The notes: generated from the sequence alone by a model not told the origin. A stretch of 64,000 bases of DNA from Eudoraea adriatica DSM 19308 (GCF_000382125.1 NZ_KB907549.1:271719-335718); one strand, 5' to 3'. Positions 1-9,922 are shown, counted from the first letter of the stretch. Program-made: numbers and translations.

Positions 1-3
1 CTA

Positions 4-576
4 ATGAATAAACTAAGAGAAATCATAGCTGTAAATAGCTCCGGCAAAAAAGTAGCTTTACTATTCATCCTTACAAATCTAATTTACGCCTTTATGCTTC
101 TCGTAACCATTCCAAAAACGGTTGCCTATTCCGGTGGAATGAAATTGCTGGATATGATGCCACAGGGGTATAATTCGGAATATGTAAATGAACTTTTCAA
201 AAAGCTTGGCACGGAAGGCCGGGATGTTTATTTATTTAATCAGATTCCTGTTGATATGGTCTATCCCTTACTTTTTGCGATAACCTATTCGCTTTTAATT
301 GCCTATTTTCTTAAAAAATTGGATAAATTAAGTACTTCTTTTTTCTATTTATGCCTTCTGCCAATAATCGGTGGAATAGCCGATTATCTGGAAAATATTG
401 GAATAATCACCATGTTAAATGATTATCCGGATTTATCACATGAACAGATCAGTACAACGAATTTTTTTAGTCTTATAAAGAGCCTGTCAACCACACTGTT
501 TTTTATAACATTGATAGTTGTTATCATCCTTATTGGAATAAGGAGTTTAAAATTGAAACGTTCCGGTAAAAACTAA
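4..576 (+). CDS. Small four-helix membrane protein, function unknown
   Basis: A 190-residue protein with four likely membrane helices at about residues 17-38, 85-103, 112-130 and 163-181, and a polar loop of some 45 residues between helices 1 and 2. The C-terminus is basic (KLKRSGKN), as expected for a cytoplasmic tail. I do not recognise a named family. The start codon lies three bases from the window edge, so its upstream context cannot be seen and it may be the last gene of an operon that begins outside. The next gene starts 115 bases downstream with no clear terminator in between. Confidence 0.7.
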   Translation: MNKLREIIAVNSSGKKVALLFILTNLIYAFMLLVTIPKTVAYSGGMKLLDMMPQGYNSEYVNELFKKLGTEGRDVYLFNQIPVDMVYPLLFAITYSLLIAYFLKKLDKLSTSFFYLCLLPIIGGIADYLENIGIITMLNDYPDLSHEQISTTNFFSLIKSLSTTLFFITLIVVIILIGIRSLKLKRSGKN

Positions 577-691
577 TACTATGCATTACACGCATAACCA
601 TACAAATAACAACTACCTTAATCCTGATAATAGTCATAGGATTTAATAACCAACCTATTGATTTTTGAGGAAAATAAAAGTCTGTAAATAA

Positions 692-1579
692 ATGACCTAT
701 ATTGATTATTATAAAGTTCTGGGTATAAATAAAAAGGCCACCGAAAATGAAATAAAAAAAGCCTATCGGAAAATGGCCCGTAAATATCATCCCGATCTGA
801 ATCCTAATGATAAGGAAGCCGAACGCAAGTTTAAGGAAGTGAATGAAGCTAATGAGGTGTTAAGTAACCCGGAAAATCGGAAAAAGTATGACAAATACGG
901 AAAAGACTGGAAACATGCTGAAGAATTTGAAAAAGCACAGCAACAGCGGCAATATCAAAGGGGTGGCGGCCAAAGGACCACCGGCCAGTTTTCAGAAGAG
1001 GACTTTTCAGACTTTTTCAGTTCAATGTTTGGTGGAGGTTATCAAAGAACAAGAAGAAGTGAGGTAAAATTCAGGGGGCAGGATTACAATGCAGAATTAC
1101 AGCTCGAATTGGAAGATGTCTATAAAACTCACAAACGTACACTTACAGTTAATGGCAAAAATATAAGGTTAACTATTCCTGCCGGGGTAAAGAATGGCCA
1201 GGTAATAAAAATAAAGGGCTATGGAGGTGAAGGAATTAACGATGGACCAAAAGGCGATTTGCATATAAAATTTTCAATCCTGAATCATTCGAGGTTTAAG
1301 CGTGATAAAGACAATTTGTATACAACGGTTGATTTGGATTTGTATAAAGCACTTTTAGGAGGAGAAGTAATCATTGACACCTTTGACGGCAAAGTAAAAT
1401 TAAATGTAAAGCCGGAAACCAAAAACCTGACTAAAGTAAAATTAAAGGGAAAAGGTTTCCCCGTTTATAAAAAAGAGGGGCAGTTTGGTGATCTGTATAT
1501 TACTTATCGGATAAAACTACCAACAAATCTGAGCAATCAGGAAAAGGAATTATTCAAGGAATTGGCAAAACTAAGATAA
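692..1579 (+). CDS. cbpA: J-domain co-chaperone, CbpA type
   Basis: A DnaJ-family co-chaperone of 295 residues that should stimulate the ATPase of DnaK. The J domain covers about residues 1-68, with the HPD signature at 33-35. A Gly-rich linker follows (about 91-120), then two beta-rich substrate-binding domains (about 130-290). The CXXCXGXG zinc-finger repeats of true DnaJ are absent, which places it in the CbpA class. The next gene begins 2 bases after the stop and encodes a CbpM-type modulator, the usual partner of CbpA. The assignment rests on domain order and on this pairing. Confidence 0.9.
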   Translation: MTYIDYYKVLGINKKATENEIKKAYRKMARKYHPDLNPNDKEAERKFKEVNEANEVLSNPENRKKYDKYGKDWKHAEEFEKAQQQRQYQRGGGQRTTGQFSEEDFSDFFSSMFGGGYQRTRRSEVKFRGQDYNAELQLELEDVYKTHKRTLTVNGKNIRLTIPAGVKNGQVIKIKGYGGEGINDGPKGDLHIKFSILNHSRFKRDKDNLYTTVDLDLYKALLGGEVIIDTFDGKVKLNVKPETKNLTKVKLKGKGFPVYKKEGQFGDLYITYRIKLPTNLSNQEKELFKELAKLR

Positions 1580-1581
1580 AT

Positions 1582-1881
1582 ATGGAACTAAAAGATCTTA
1601 TTCCAATTATGCACCTGTGTGAGCATTACAGTGTTAAAACCTCATTTTTTGATAAACTCCATGAAGAGGGTTTAATTAGTATTACCACCTTTGAACAGAC
1701 TTCCTATCTCCATCAGGATAAAATTCGTGATGTGGAGAAAATGATACGGATCCACCAGGAATTAAATATAAATACAGAAGGTATTGATGCAGTTTTCAAC
1801 CTGCTTCAAAAAATAGATATTTTGCAGAATGAAGTGAATAAGCTGCATGACAGGTTGCGTTTGTACGAAAGCGATTTTTAA
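1582..1881 (+). CDS. cbpM: Chaperone modulator CbpM (MerR-like)
   Basis: A 99-residue protein with an N-terminal MerR-like winged-helix segment (about residues 1-55) and a C-terminal coiled coil (about 65-95). It matches the CbpM family, which binds the J domain of CbpA and blocks its co-chaperone activity. It sits 2 bases after cbpA and is probably translationally coupled to it. MerR-like proteins can also bind DNA, but the position behind a CbpA-type J protein makes the modulator role much more likely. Confidence 0.82.
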   Translation: MELKDLIPIMHLCEHYSVKTSFFDKLHEEGLISITTFEQTSYLHQDKIRDVEKMIRIHQELNINTEGIDAVFNLLQKIDILQNEVNKLHDRLRLYESDF

Positions 1882-1944
1882 GAATGTATTAATTCTATAA
1901 GAAAGGTAATATTATTCGGGTATTAATAAATCAATTTTAAAATT

Positions 1945-2859
1945 ATGGAATCTTTGGAGCTTATAAAACAATGGCTGGAAGCTCATCCTTCATGGGCAGT
2001 TTTTATAAAATATATTGTCCTTGTGGTGATGGTAATTGGGTTTATTCAATTACTGAGAAGGTTCATCCGTAAAAATTTACCAAACTCCAAGGTTAAATAC
2101 AGGTCACAAAAAGGAATAGAAGTAATTGGTTATTTAATCCTGATTATTTTAACGCTCTCCTATTTTACGGGAAACATTAAGGACTTTACACTAGCTATCG
2201 GTTTATTATCGGCAGGTGTGGCAATTACCCTGCAGGAGCTGATCTTAAGTATTGCCGGGTCTCTTTATATTTTCTTTATAAAAGTTTACAAACCCGGTGA
2301 TAGAATAGAAATAAATGGAATTAAAGGCGATGTTATAGATGTAGACAGTATCTATACCACGATGATGGAAATTGGGGAATGGGTTAGTAGTGACAATTAT
2401 AGCGGAAGAATAATTAAATTAAGTAATGCATTTGTTTTTAAAGGTCCCATCTATAATTATTCAATGGATTTTCCTTTTATATGGGACGAGTTTAATTTGC
2501 CAATTAGATATGGATCAGATATTGAATTGGCGAAGGATATAATTATTAAAGTAGCAACCGATACTTTATCTGAATATGTGGTAGATTCGATTGCCAAATG
2601 GAAGGATGTTGTTGAGCGATATTATATTGAAGATGCCAAGGTAGAACCTACTCTGGCCATAACCATGACAGATAATTGGATTCAGTTTAATCTAAGATAC
2701 ATAGTGGATTATAAAAAAAGGCGGGTTACAAAACATATTTTAAGCGAATTGATAAGCAAAGGGTTTGAAGAAACAAAAGGTAAAGTAGTTCTGGCTTCTT
2801 CAACCGTAGAAATTGTCCGAATTCCAACAGTAAATATTAACGAAAAAGACATAACCTAG
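1945..2859 (+). CDS. Small-conductance mechanosensitive channel (MscS family)
   Basis: A 304-residue inner-membrane channel of the compact MscS type. Helices lie at about residues 18-36 and 58-74. The pore-lining third helix, about 80-112, is rich in Gly/Ala and contains the GLLSAGVAITLQE stretch. The beta domain starts at the PGDRIEING motif (about 117-125) and the mixed C-terminal vestibule domain fills the rest. Such channels open under membrane tension to release solutes after hypo-osmotic shock. The gene follows cbpM by 63 bases and ends one base before the next coding sequence, so it is probably co-transcribed with it. Confidence 0.85.
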   Translation: MESLELIKQWLEAHPSWAVFIKYIVLVVMVIGFIQLLRRFIRKNLPNSKVKYRSQKGIEVIGYLILIILTLSYFTGNIKDFTLAIGLLSAGVAITLQELILSIAGSLYIFFIKVYKPGDRIEINGIKGDVIDVDSIYTTMMEIGEWVSSDNYSGRIIKLSNAFVFKGPIYNYSMDFPFIWDEFNLPIRYGSDIELAKDIIIKVATDTLSEYVVDSIAKWKDVVERYYIEDAKVEPTLAITMTDNWIQFNLRYIVDYKKRRVTKHILSELISKGFEETKGKVVLASSTVEIVRIPTVNINEKDIT

Positions 2860-2860
2860 A

Positions 2861-4459
2861 ATGGCTATTATAATCACAAAAAAGCATTTAATCCCCTTCT
2901 TTTTACTTTCACTGCTAATTTCATGTAACTCACCTCAAATAGCAGGGATAAAAGTTGAATCGGATTCCAGGTCCATCTCAAAATCCTATAAAAAACCTGT
3001 TTTTACAACAGACATTCGTTTAGAGAAGATAAAGGACATTGCTCCACAAATGCATGCATTGATCGAAGAGCATGCCAAAGAGCGTCACATCCCCGGAGTG
3101 ACCTATGGGATTGTTGTTGACACCAATCTGGTAGTTGCCTCGGCGACAGGGATGTTGGATATAAGCAAGGAACTGCCTGCAAAGACCAGTTCTGCATTCA
3201 GAATTGCATCTATGAGTAAAAGTTTTACTGCGATGGCAATTATGAAATTACGCGATGAAGGCAAGCTATCACTTACTGATCCTGCGGTGAATTATATCCC
3301 CGAAATGGGAGGATTAGAATACCTCACTGCAGACTCCCCTGACATAACAATAGAAAACCTTATGACAATGACCGCTGGTTTTCCTGAGGATAACCCGTGG
3401 GGAGACCGCCAATTGGATGAAACAGATCAAATGCTCCTGGACCTTCTTGCGGATGGTATTGCCTTTTCCAACCCGCCCTCCTATACATTTGAATACAGCA
3501 ATACCGGATATGCCCTGTTGGGCAATATAATCAGTCGTGTTTCCGGAATGCCCTACCAGCGATATATCAAAGAGAATATTTTAATGCCACTTGGCATGAA
3601 ACATACCTATTGGGAATATGCCAATATCCCAAAAGAACAATTAGCTATAGGATACCGATGGGAAGACGACCAATGGAAACTGGAACCAATGCTTCATGAT
3701 GGATCTTATGGAGCAATGGGGGGCTTAATTACATCCATAGAAGATTTTAGTAAATATGTGAGTTTTCACCTATCTGCCTGGCCACCCAGAAGTGATCCGG
3801 AAAGCGGTCCCGTTAAACGTAGTACGCTTAGAGAAATGCATACACCTCAATTTCCCACTTTAAATACTGGAGCAACAGATTTTAACAATAAACCATGTGC
3901 AACTGTATCCGGATATGGCTACGGATTAGGGATCCATACCAATTGCAAAGGCCTGAAATTGGTAAGGCATGGAGGCGCCTTACCGGGTTTTGGAAGTAAT
4001 TATGTCTTCTATCCCGACTATGGAATTGGGATAATGGCCTTTGGCAACCTTACTTATACAGCGCCATGGCCACTTAAAAAAATTGAAAAATTACTATTCG
4101 AGACCTTGGAATTAGAACCCCGTAAACTTCCTATATCAGATATTCTAAGGGAGCGAAAACAACAGGTTAAACAATTAATTAAAGGATGGAATCCTGAATT
4201 GGAACAGGAACTCCTGGCTGAGAATTTTTACATGGATAAATCGCGTGAGCACCGTATGGCAGAAGCTAAGGGAATTTTTGATAAGGCGGGTACAGTTCTG
4301 GAAATCGAAGAAATTGTGCCCTATAATCAGCTGCGGGGCAGATTTAAAATTAGCACGGAGAAAGGATTCATCAATGTCTTTTTTACCCTTACTCCGGAAA
4401 AAGAAGCGAAATTACAGCAACTGACTTTATCATTTGAACCTAACTCCCAAAAAAAGTAA
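2861..4459 (+). CDS. Serine hydrolase lipoprotein, beta-lactamase/class C PBP fold
   Basis: A 532-residue predicted lipoprotein with a hydrophobic leader and a lipobox Cys at residue 22. The catalytic domain of the beta-lactamase / D-aminopeptidase superfamily has the SxxK motif at 117-120 (S117 nucleophile, K120), a YxN motif at 212-214 (YSN) and an HGG motif at 370-372 in place of KTG. A smaller domain follows from about 410 to 532. Members are esterases, peptidases or transpeptidase-like enzymes; the substrate cannot be told from sequence. It starts one base after the MscS gene, which suggests translational coupling. Confidence 0.82.
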   Translation: MAIIITKKHLIPFFLLSLLISCNSPQIAGIKVESDSRSISKSYKKPVFTTDIRLEKIKDIAPQMHALIEEHAKERHIPGVTYGIVVDTNLVVASATGMLDISKELPAKTSSAFRIASMSKSFTAMAIMKLRDEGKLSLTDPAVNYIPEMGGLEYLTADSPDITIENLMTMTAGFPEDNPWGDRQLDETDQMLLDLLADGIAFSNPPSYTFEYSNTGYALLGNIISRVSGMPYQRYIKENILMPLGMKHTYWEYANIPKEQLAIGYRWEDDQWKLEPMLHDGSYGAMGGLITSIEDFSKYVSFHLSAWPPRSDPESGPVKRSTLREMHTPQFPTLNTGATDFNNKPCATVSGYGYGLGIHTNCKGLKLVRHGGALPGFGSNYVFYPDYGIGIMAFGNLTYTAPWPLKKIEKLLFETLELEPRKLPISDILRERKQQVKQLIKGWNPELEQELLAENFYMDKSREHRMAEAKGIFDKAGTVLEIEEIVPYNQLRGRFKISTEKGFINVFFTLTPEKEAKLQQLTLSFEPNSQKK

Positions 4460-4549
4460 AGAGCGCCAATGCGCCCCTTACTTTAATTTGGAATTTAAAT
4501 GTTAAACCTATTTTTGCCATTGCCGGCTTACAATTCTAACCTTATGCAA

Positions 4550-5914
4550 CTATTCTATCAGCTCTTCAATTGCTTTATTTATATTTTTCTTTGTTAAAAA
4601 TTCTTCAAGAACCTCTTCGAGACTCGGTTTCCCGATAGATTGAAGGTCATAAAAAACTCTTGTGCTTGGTTTTCTTATAGTTATCACCCTGTTTAAATCA
4701 ATGGGTGTGCCAATGACTACTGCTTCACAATCACAGCTATTTATAGTAACTTCTAAATCCCTGAGTTGATTAGCCCCATACCCCATGGCAGGCAATAATT
4801 TGCCAATTCCCGGATACGTCTCAAAGGTATCCTCCAATTGCCCAACCAAATAAGGCCTTGGGTCTACTACCTCCGATGCTCCAAATTTTTGTGCAGCCAA
4901 TGTACCGGCTCCGAGCTTCATGCCCCCATGTGTTAATGTAGGCCCGTCTTCTACCACCAGAACCCTTTTATTTTTTATAACTGAAGAATCCGCTACTCGT
5001 ATTGGTGAAGCAGCATCAATCACAATTGCTCCCGGTACCACCTGTGAAATTAGTTTTCTAAGTTTATGAACATCTTTTGGACGAGCACTGTCTATTTTGT
5101 TTATAATCACAACATCAGACATCTTTAAAGTCACCTCTCCAGGATAATATTTTATACCATGGCCTGCCCTGTGCGGATCCGTAACGGTAATATGTAAATC
5201 AGATTCATAAAATGGAAAATCATTGTTACCTCCGTCCCAGACAATAATGTCGCAACCATCCGGATCATTCTCAGCCGCCCTTATGATATCTTCATAATCC
5301 ACGCCCGCATAAATAACATTTCCCCGTACAATATGAGGTTCGTATTCTTCCATTTCCTCAATGGTGCAATCATATTTCTCAAGGTCTTCCAGGCGGGCAT
5401 ATCGTTGAACTCGTTGCGCCTCAAGGTCTCCATAGGGCATCGGGTGCCGTATGGCAACAACTTTAAATCCTTTGTCAATAAGAATCTCAATTATTCGTCT
5501 GGCAGTCTGGCTTTTTCCACAACCTGTTCGGGTAGCTCCTATACTTATTATGGGTTTTGTACTTTTAATGGAGGTGTCTTCCCTGCCCAACAACACAAAA
5601 TTTGCCCCTACAGTATTTACCAAAGCACTTTTATGCATAAGTTCTTCATACGAGATATCCGAGTAAGAAAAAATAACATCGTCAATTTTATGTTCAACAA
5701 TTAAGTTTTGCAGGTCTTTTTCATCATAAATCGGAATGCCAGCAGGATATAATTCTCCTGCAAGTGAAGCCGGGTATTTACGATTTAAGATATTTGGTAT
5801 CTGTGCTGCGGTAAAAGCTACTACCTCGTAGCTTTCATTATCTCTGTAAACTGTATTGAAGTTGTGAAAATCACGGCCGGCAGCTCCCATGATAAGGATT
5901 CTTTTTTTTATCAT
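4550..5914 (-). CDS. Cyclic 2,3-diphosphoglycerate synthetase-like GTPase
   Basis: A 454-residue cytoplasmic protein resembling archaeal cyclic 2,3-diphosphoglycerate synthetase, which closes an intramolecular phosphoanhydride using ATP. The N-terminus has a Rossmann-like motif (GAAGRDFHNF, residues 10-19). A P-loop GATRTGCGKS lies at 126-135, followed by a G3E/GTPase-like core in which an NKID motif suits guanine recognition. The bacterial homologues are widespread in Bacteroidota and their product is not established, so the name reflects similarity rather than a proven reaction. The gene is monocistronic and diverges from the large MscS-like gene. Confidence 0.75.
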   Translation of the reverse strand: MIKKRILIMGAAGRDFHNFNTVYRDNESYEVVAFTAAQIPNILNRKYPASLAGELYPAGIPIYDEKDLQNLIVEHKIDDVIFSYSDISYEELMHKSALVNTVGANFVLLGREDTSIKSTKPIISIGATRTGCGKSQTARRIIEILIDKGFKVVAIRHPMPYGDLEAQRVQRYARLEDLEKYDCTIEEMEEYEPHIVRGNVIYAGVDYEDIIRAAENDPDGCDIIVWDGGNNDFPFYESDLHITVTDPHRAGHGIKYYPGEVTLKMSDVVIINKIDSARPKDVHKLRKLISQVVPGAIVIDAASPIRVADSSVIKNKRVLVVEDGPTLTHGGMKLGAGTLAAQKFGASEVVDPRPYLVGQLEDTFETYPGIGKLLPAMGYGANQLRDLEVTINSCDCEAVVIGTPIDLNRVITIRKPSTRVFYDLQSIGKPSLEEVLEEFLTKKNINKAIEELIE

Positions 5915-6284
5915 GCTCGATTATTTTTAGATTCATTTATTTTATCGAAGATAAGCCGGTATTACAATTCCGGAAATGATAAGAATCATGTTTGGATGCA
6001 CCAGACCGAAAGTACCCGAACGATTCAAAAAACATATAATAGCGCGTATTATGTTCCTCCCCATTTTTATTTGTGTGATCTGTTGTACTGAAACTTAAGG
6101 AATTTGCAAGTTGAACAGTTTGAAATCTAACTGATCATGCTTTTATAGTGAATATTCCTATAAAAAAATATAAGTGCTACGCATAAACACACATCGGGTT
6201 TGTAGCTGAAAGCAAACTTCTTTGCCAGCTTATTCATGCCTAAAGAAAAATGCTATCTTCGTATGAGGTCTAAAAGCATTTCCT
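5915..6284. other. Divergent intergenic region, promoters not resolved
   Basis: 370 bases between two divergent genes. It must hold the promoters of both. A TATCTTCG at 6254-6261 is one base off the Bacteroidota -7 consensus TAnnTTTG, but no TTG lies at the expected 17-23 base spacing. No RNA gene or convincing small protein was found here; a plus-strand open frame at 5864-6091 overlaps the coding start of the minus-strand gene and looks accidental. Confidence 0.4.
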
Positions 6285-8741
6285 ATGTTACGAAAATTTA
6301 ATTCACACCTGGGATCATTTCTCATTGCGGTTTTCTTTACTATTCCTGTAGTTATACAATCGCAGGCAACTCCCAACACAAAAGAGGCTGATACAACTTT
6401 GGGCAATCAACCCAAGCCTGTACCTGTGTTTAACATAATGGAGGAGATAGAACGTACAATAAAGCAGCTAAATCAGATTGAGAAGAAAATTGAGCCTAGG
6501 AAAAGTGTCATGAAAATTGATTCCATGCTGCCACTTTATGTTGATTTTATTAGTGGAAGCCGGAAAGATGTGCAAAGATTCATGATAGCGAATCCAAACA
6601 GACAAAAAGTAGATAATCAAATCAAAAAATGGAATGGGTTTCTAGACTATTTAAGAGATTGGGAATCTACAATAAATGACTACGAAGAGCGAAATTCAAT
6701 ATTAGCCGAAGAAATATATTTTAGTGACAAAACCTGGGAGTTAACCTATCAAAATGCTGAGTTGGAAAATGTTCCTTCTCCCCTGCTGTCTGATATAAAA
6801 AATGTCCAGCAGGAAGTAAAAGCCATTTACAAGAAAATTAAAGATGAAAATAATTATTACCTGAGACTGGAATCCAGAATAAGTGATCAGGTTTTTATTA
6901 TTGAAGAAGTCATTGAAGAATTGATTGCTCTAAAAAATTCCAAGGTGTACCAATTATTTTATTTAAGACATCCACCCTTATGGAAAACCTCTTTTAAAAT
7001 AGTTAAAAAAGATACTGCAGAAAAAGCGGGAGTAGAATCAATTACGGGAAATATTTCAAATATTTTCAGTTTTATAAAGTCAAGTGAAAATGATATTTAC
7101 TTATTTATATTAATCATTGCTCTTTTCTCAACAGTGATTGTTTACTTGAAAAGGATTTTTCTTAAATACGATTTTAAAGAACCGCGCGAAGATTTGCAAA
7201 ATGCCAAAGATCTTATAACAAAACGAACAGCATGGTGTATCGTCTTTATTACGATTTTATGCGCCATATTTTTCTTTATAAATACCCCTCAGCTTTTTGA
7301 TGATATTCTGGCCTTATTACTTCTTATTTCTACCTTACCATTGTTGCAACCATATTTGGATAGGCGATTTAAAAATATCATTTACTTTATAATTCTGATT
7401 TTCGTTCTTGATGTTAGTAAAACTTATTTTTGGTTTTCATCACCACATTACAGGCTATACATCTTGTTTCAGGCACTGCTGATTGCCTCTATTTTGTTCT
7501 ATTTCACCTATCCGTTTTTAAGAACAAAGGAGTTATATAAAAAGGGAAAGGGTGCTTTCCTGATTAGACTAACGCCTGTAGTATATTTTTTCATAATTAT
7601 CTCCGTTATCTCCAATGTTTTAGGATACACTAACCTGACCGATTTAGCCATAAAAATTTGCATCCAAAGTAGTGTATTATTTATCGTCTTCTATGCAATT
7701 CTAAAAACCGCAGATGCCCTTTCAATCGGGATTATACACAATAGTTATTGTAGAAAAAATGATTATGATCCGATAAAAAAAAGTACAATTGAGTTAAAAG
7801 TATTGCAGTCTTTAAGAATCCTGATAGGCATATTTTGGGCTATCTATTTTCTTAAGATGATAGATCTGCTAAGGCCGCTGACAGAATTATTAAATGGTAT
7901 CCTTACTGAACCTTACAAAGTGGGAGGCATTACTTTTACCCTGGACACATTGTTGTTATTTATTGGTATTCTTGCCGCTTCTTTTATTATTACAAGTTTT
8001 ATTTCTTTTCTGTTAGATGGCAAAGAGATTAATTTAAAAATAGTAAAATTACCAAAAGGGATTCCGGCAGCTATTTCATTGGTAATCCGTTATTTTATAC
8101 TGGCTTTTGGCTTTATTTTAGCCCTTTCCGTTCTTGGAATAGATTTAAGTAAATTTAATTTAATGGCCGGTGCCCTTGGCTTAGGAATCGGTTTTGGCCT
8201 GCAAAATATTGTTTCAAACTTTATTTCGGGCATCATATTAGTATTTGAAAGACCCATTTTGCCCGGAGACAGCGTAGAAGTAAACAAATTACTGGGTACA
8301 GTTAAAAAAATCGGTGTGCGGTCATCCAAGATTAGTACGTATGAAGGTGCAGAGGTTGTGGTTCCCAATAATAATTTAATTTCGAATGATCTGATCAATT
8401 GGACCCTATCTGACAATATCAAAAGAATTGAGATTGTAGTTGGAACCAGTTACGATTCAGACCCCAACCGGATTCTTAAACTACTGGTTGAGATCGCCAT
8501 TGGGCATGAGGATGTTCTGGAAACGCCGCAACCTAAAGCTCTATTTAGCCAATTTGGTGAGAGTTCATTAGACTTCAGGCTTCTTTTCTGGGTTCATTTT
8601 GAAAAGGGCCTGCAAACTAAAAGTGATGTAACTTTAGGTATTTATAACAAATTTAAAGAACTAAATATTGAAATCCCATTCCCACAACGCGTGGTTCATT
8701 TACCAAAGGGATTTAATGATATTCGGGAAACTGAAAATTAA
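6285..8741 (+). CDS. Large MscS-family channel with periplasmic coiled-coil domain
   Basis: An 818-residue protein of the MscK/MscM-like architecture. It has a signal peptide (about 1-28), a periplasmic alpha-helical, coiled-coil-prone region (about 35-250), then about ten membrane helices, and a C-terminal MscS core from about residue 585. The core shows the Gly/Ala-rich pore helix (LMAGALGLGIGFGLQNI), the PGDSVEV motif and the beta domain. It would act as a tension-gated channel in the inner membrane, with the N-terminal region possibly sensing the envelope. It differs strongly in size from the 304-residue MscS at 1945-2859, so the window carries one small and one large channel. It appears monocistronic. 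Confidence 0.87.
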   Translation: MLRKFNSHLGSFLIAVFFTIPVVIQSQATPNTKEADTTLGNQPKPVPVFNIMEEIERTIKQLNQIEKKIEPRKSVMKIDSMLPLYVDFISGSRKDVQRFMIANPNRQKVDNQIKKWNGFLDYLRDWESTINDYEERNSILAEEIYFSDKTWELTYQNAELENVPSPLLSDIKNVQQEVKAIYKKIKDENNYYLRLESRISDQVFIIEEVIEELIALKNSKVYQLFYLRHPPLWKTSFKIVKKDTAEKAGVESITGNISNIFSFIKSSENDIYLFILIIALFSTVIVYLKRIFLKYDFKEPREDLQNAKDLITKRTAWCIVFITILCAIFFFINTPQLFDDILALLLLISTLPLLQPYLDRRFKNIIYFIILIFVLDVSKTYFWFSSPHYRLYILFQALLIASILFYFTYPFLRTKELYKKGKGAFLIRLTPVVYFFIIISVISNVLGYTNLTDLAIKICIQSSVLFIVFYAILKTADALSIGIIHNSYCRKNDYDPIKKSTIELKVLQSLRILIGIFWAIYFLKMIDLLRPLTELLNGILTEPYKVGGITFTLDTLLLFIGILAASFIITSFISFLLDGKEINLKIVKLPKGIPAAISLVIRYFILAFGFILALSVLGIDLSKFNLMAGALGLGIGFGLQNIVSNFISGIILVFERPILPGDSVEVNKLLGTVKKIGVRSSKISTYEGAEVVVPNNNLISNDLINWTLSDNIKRIEIVVGTSYDSDPNRILKLLVEIAIGHEDVLETPQPKALFSQFGESSLDFRLLFWVHFEKGLQTKSDVTLGIYNKFKELNIEIPFPQRVVHLPKGFNDIRETEN

Positions 8742-8842
8742 TACAACTTTCCTGCTTAGGGTGTATTCTATTGAATTCTGAGATTCGATATTAGTTGAAA
8801 AAAGCCGTTTTCTAATGGCTTGCAGAAAATAAAAAACTTTCG

Positions 8843-9127
8843 GTGACAAATAAATGGAACGTAAATAATATCCCTGAGCTACATCCCCGGATAGTTGCGA
8901 GGTGCAGGGAAATCGAATTCTCAATGCCATCAGATCTTTATATTGGCAGCTTGTTAAAAACAATTATTGCATCAAAACCCAATGCAAAACTGCTTGAACT
9001 GGGCACGAAAATAGGCTTCTCCTTATCGTGGATGATAGATGGTATGGAAAATCTTGAGAACAGGGATGAAATTAATCTGGCAAAGTTTAATTGGTCTGCC
9101 GGGGTAATTGCTGTAGCGAAAAAATAG
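8843..9127 (+). CDS. Remnant of class I SAM O-methyltransferase, in-frame internal deletion
   Basis: A 94-residue frame starting with GTG. Residues 1-70 look like the N-terminus of an O-methyltransferase family common in Flavobacteriaceae (HP motif, MPSDLYIGSLLKT, then motif I as LELGTKIG at 51-58, where a Gly is usual in place of Lys). Residues 71-94 look like the extreme C-terminus of the same family (NRDEINLAKFNWSAGVIAV). Full-length members are roughly 210-220 residues from memory, so about 120 residues covering the catalytic core appear to be missing while the frame is kept. It is unlikely to be an active methyltransferase. It stands directly before another, unrelated methyltransferase gene. 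Confidence 0.6.
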   Translation: MTNKWNVNNIPELHPRIVARCREIEFSMPSDLYIGSLLKTIIASKPNAKLLELGTKIGFSLSWMIDGMENLENRDEINLAKFNWSAGVIAVAKK

Positions 9128-9148
9128 ATGAGCTGATAAGACAGGAAA

Positions 9149-9922
9149 ATGGGTAGAGTACATTTATTTGAACTTGAAGATCAAAGCTGGCTCCCGGCTT
9201 TCCTAAGAAATTATGGGACAGATTTCCTGCAATTCCTGTCAAATAAAACCAAAATGTACAAGCCTGTTATTCCAATACTTGAAAAAGGCCTTAAAAAGTC
9301 TGGTCAAAACCGCATACTCGATCTTGGATCAGGGGGTGGTGGTGGCCTGCTATGGTTAAACTCAGAACTTAAAAAGACAACCCCCAATTTAAAAATCATA
9401 CTGACAGATTATTATCCCAATATTTCTGCATTTGAATATACACAGAGGCAAGCTGATAATTTTGAATTTATAACAAAATCCATAGATGCCAGAAATGTAC
9501 CAAAAGAATTAAAGGGATTCCGAACCATGTTTTTGTCTTTGCATCACTTCAAACCAAAAGACGCCCAACAAATTTTACAAAATGCTGTGGACACTAATTC
9601 TTCTATAGGAATATTTGAAGCCTCGGAACGGAGCTTTCCCAGTTTGCTGGCTATGTTTTTATCGCCAATAACAGTCCTTTTAACAACACCTTTCATTCGC
9701 CCTTTTAAATTTGGAAGAATACTTTTTACTTATCTTATCCCCATTGTTCCGCTATTTGTTTGGTGGGACGGAATTGTTTCTTCCCTGCGCACCTATTCTG
9801 TAAGGGAAATGCAGAAATTGGTTGAAGACCTGGATAATAAAGAAAGTTTTGATTGGGAAATAAACAGGATCAAATCAGGTCCCGGAATTATTCTTTACCT
9901 TTTGGGAACTATAAAAGAATAG
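9149..9922 (+). CDS. Class I SAM-dependent methyltransferase
   Basis: A 257-residue protein with the SAM-binding motif I ILDLGSGGGGG at residues 56-66, followed by the acidic end of the second strand (LTDYYPN). The segment at about 165-215 is markedly hydrophobic with aromatic residues, which suggests membrane association or a lipid-like substrate. The substrate is unknown. It begins 21 bases after the truncated methyltransferase but belongs to a different family, so the two are not halves of one frameshifted gene. The patatin gene follows after 78 bases. Confidence 0.75.
   Translation: MGRVHLFELEDQSWLPAFLRNYGTDFLQFLSNKTKMYKPVIPILEKGLKKSGQNRILDLGSGGGGGLLWLNSELKKTTPNLKIILTDYYPNISAFEYTQRQADNFEFITKSIDARNVPKELKGFRTMFLSLHHFKPKDAQQILQNAVDTNSSIGIFEASERSFPSLLAMFLSPITVLLTTPFIRPFKFGRILFTYLIPIVPLFVWWDGIVSSLRTYSVREMQKLVEDLDNKESFDWEINRIKSGPGIILYLLGTIKE

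Noticed and set aside
4460..4549. GCGC-CAAT-GCGC hairpin between convergent genes as a terminator
   Set aside because: Only four base pairs and no proper T-tract directly after the stem.
5864..6091. 75-residue plus-strand frame in the divergent region
   Set aside because: It overlaps the start of the minus-strand GTPase gene and its composition looks like a shadow of coding sequence followed by non-coding DNA.
8843..9922. Two neighbouring methyltransferase frames as halves of one frameshifted gene
   Set aside because: Each has its own motif I and they belong to different families, so they are separate genes.
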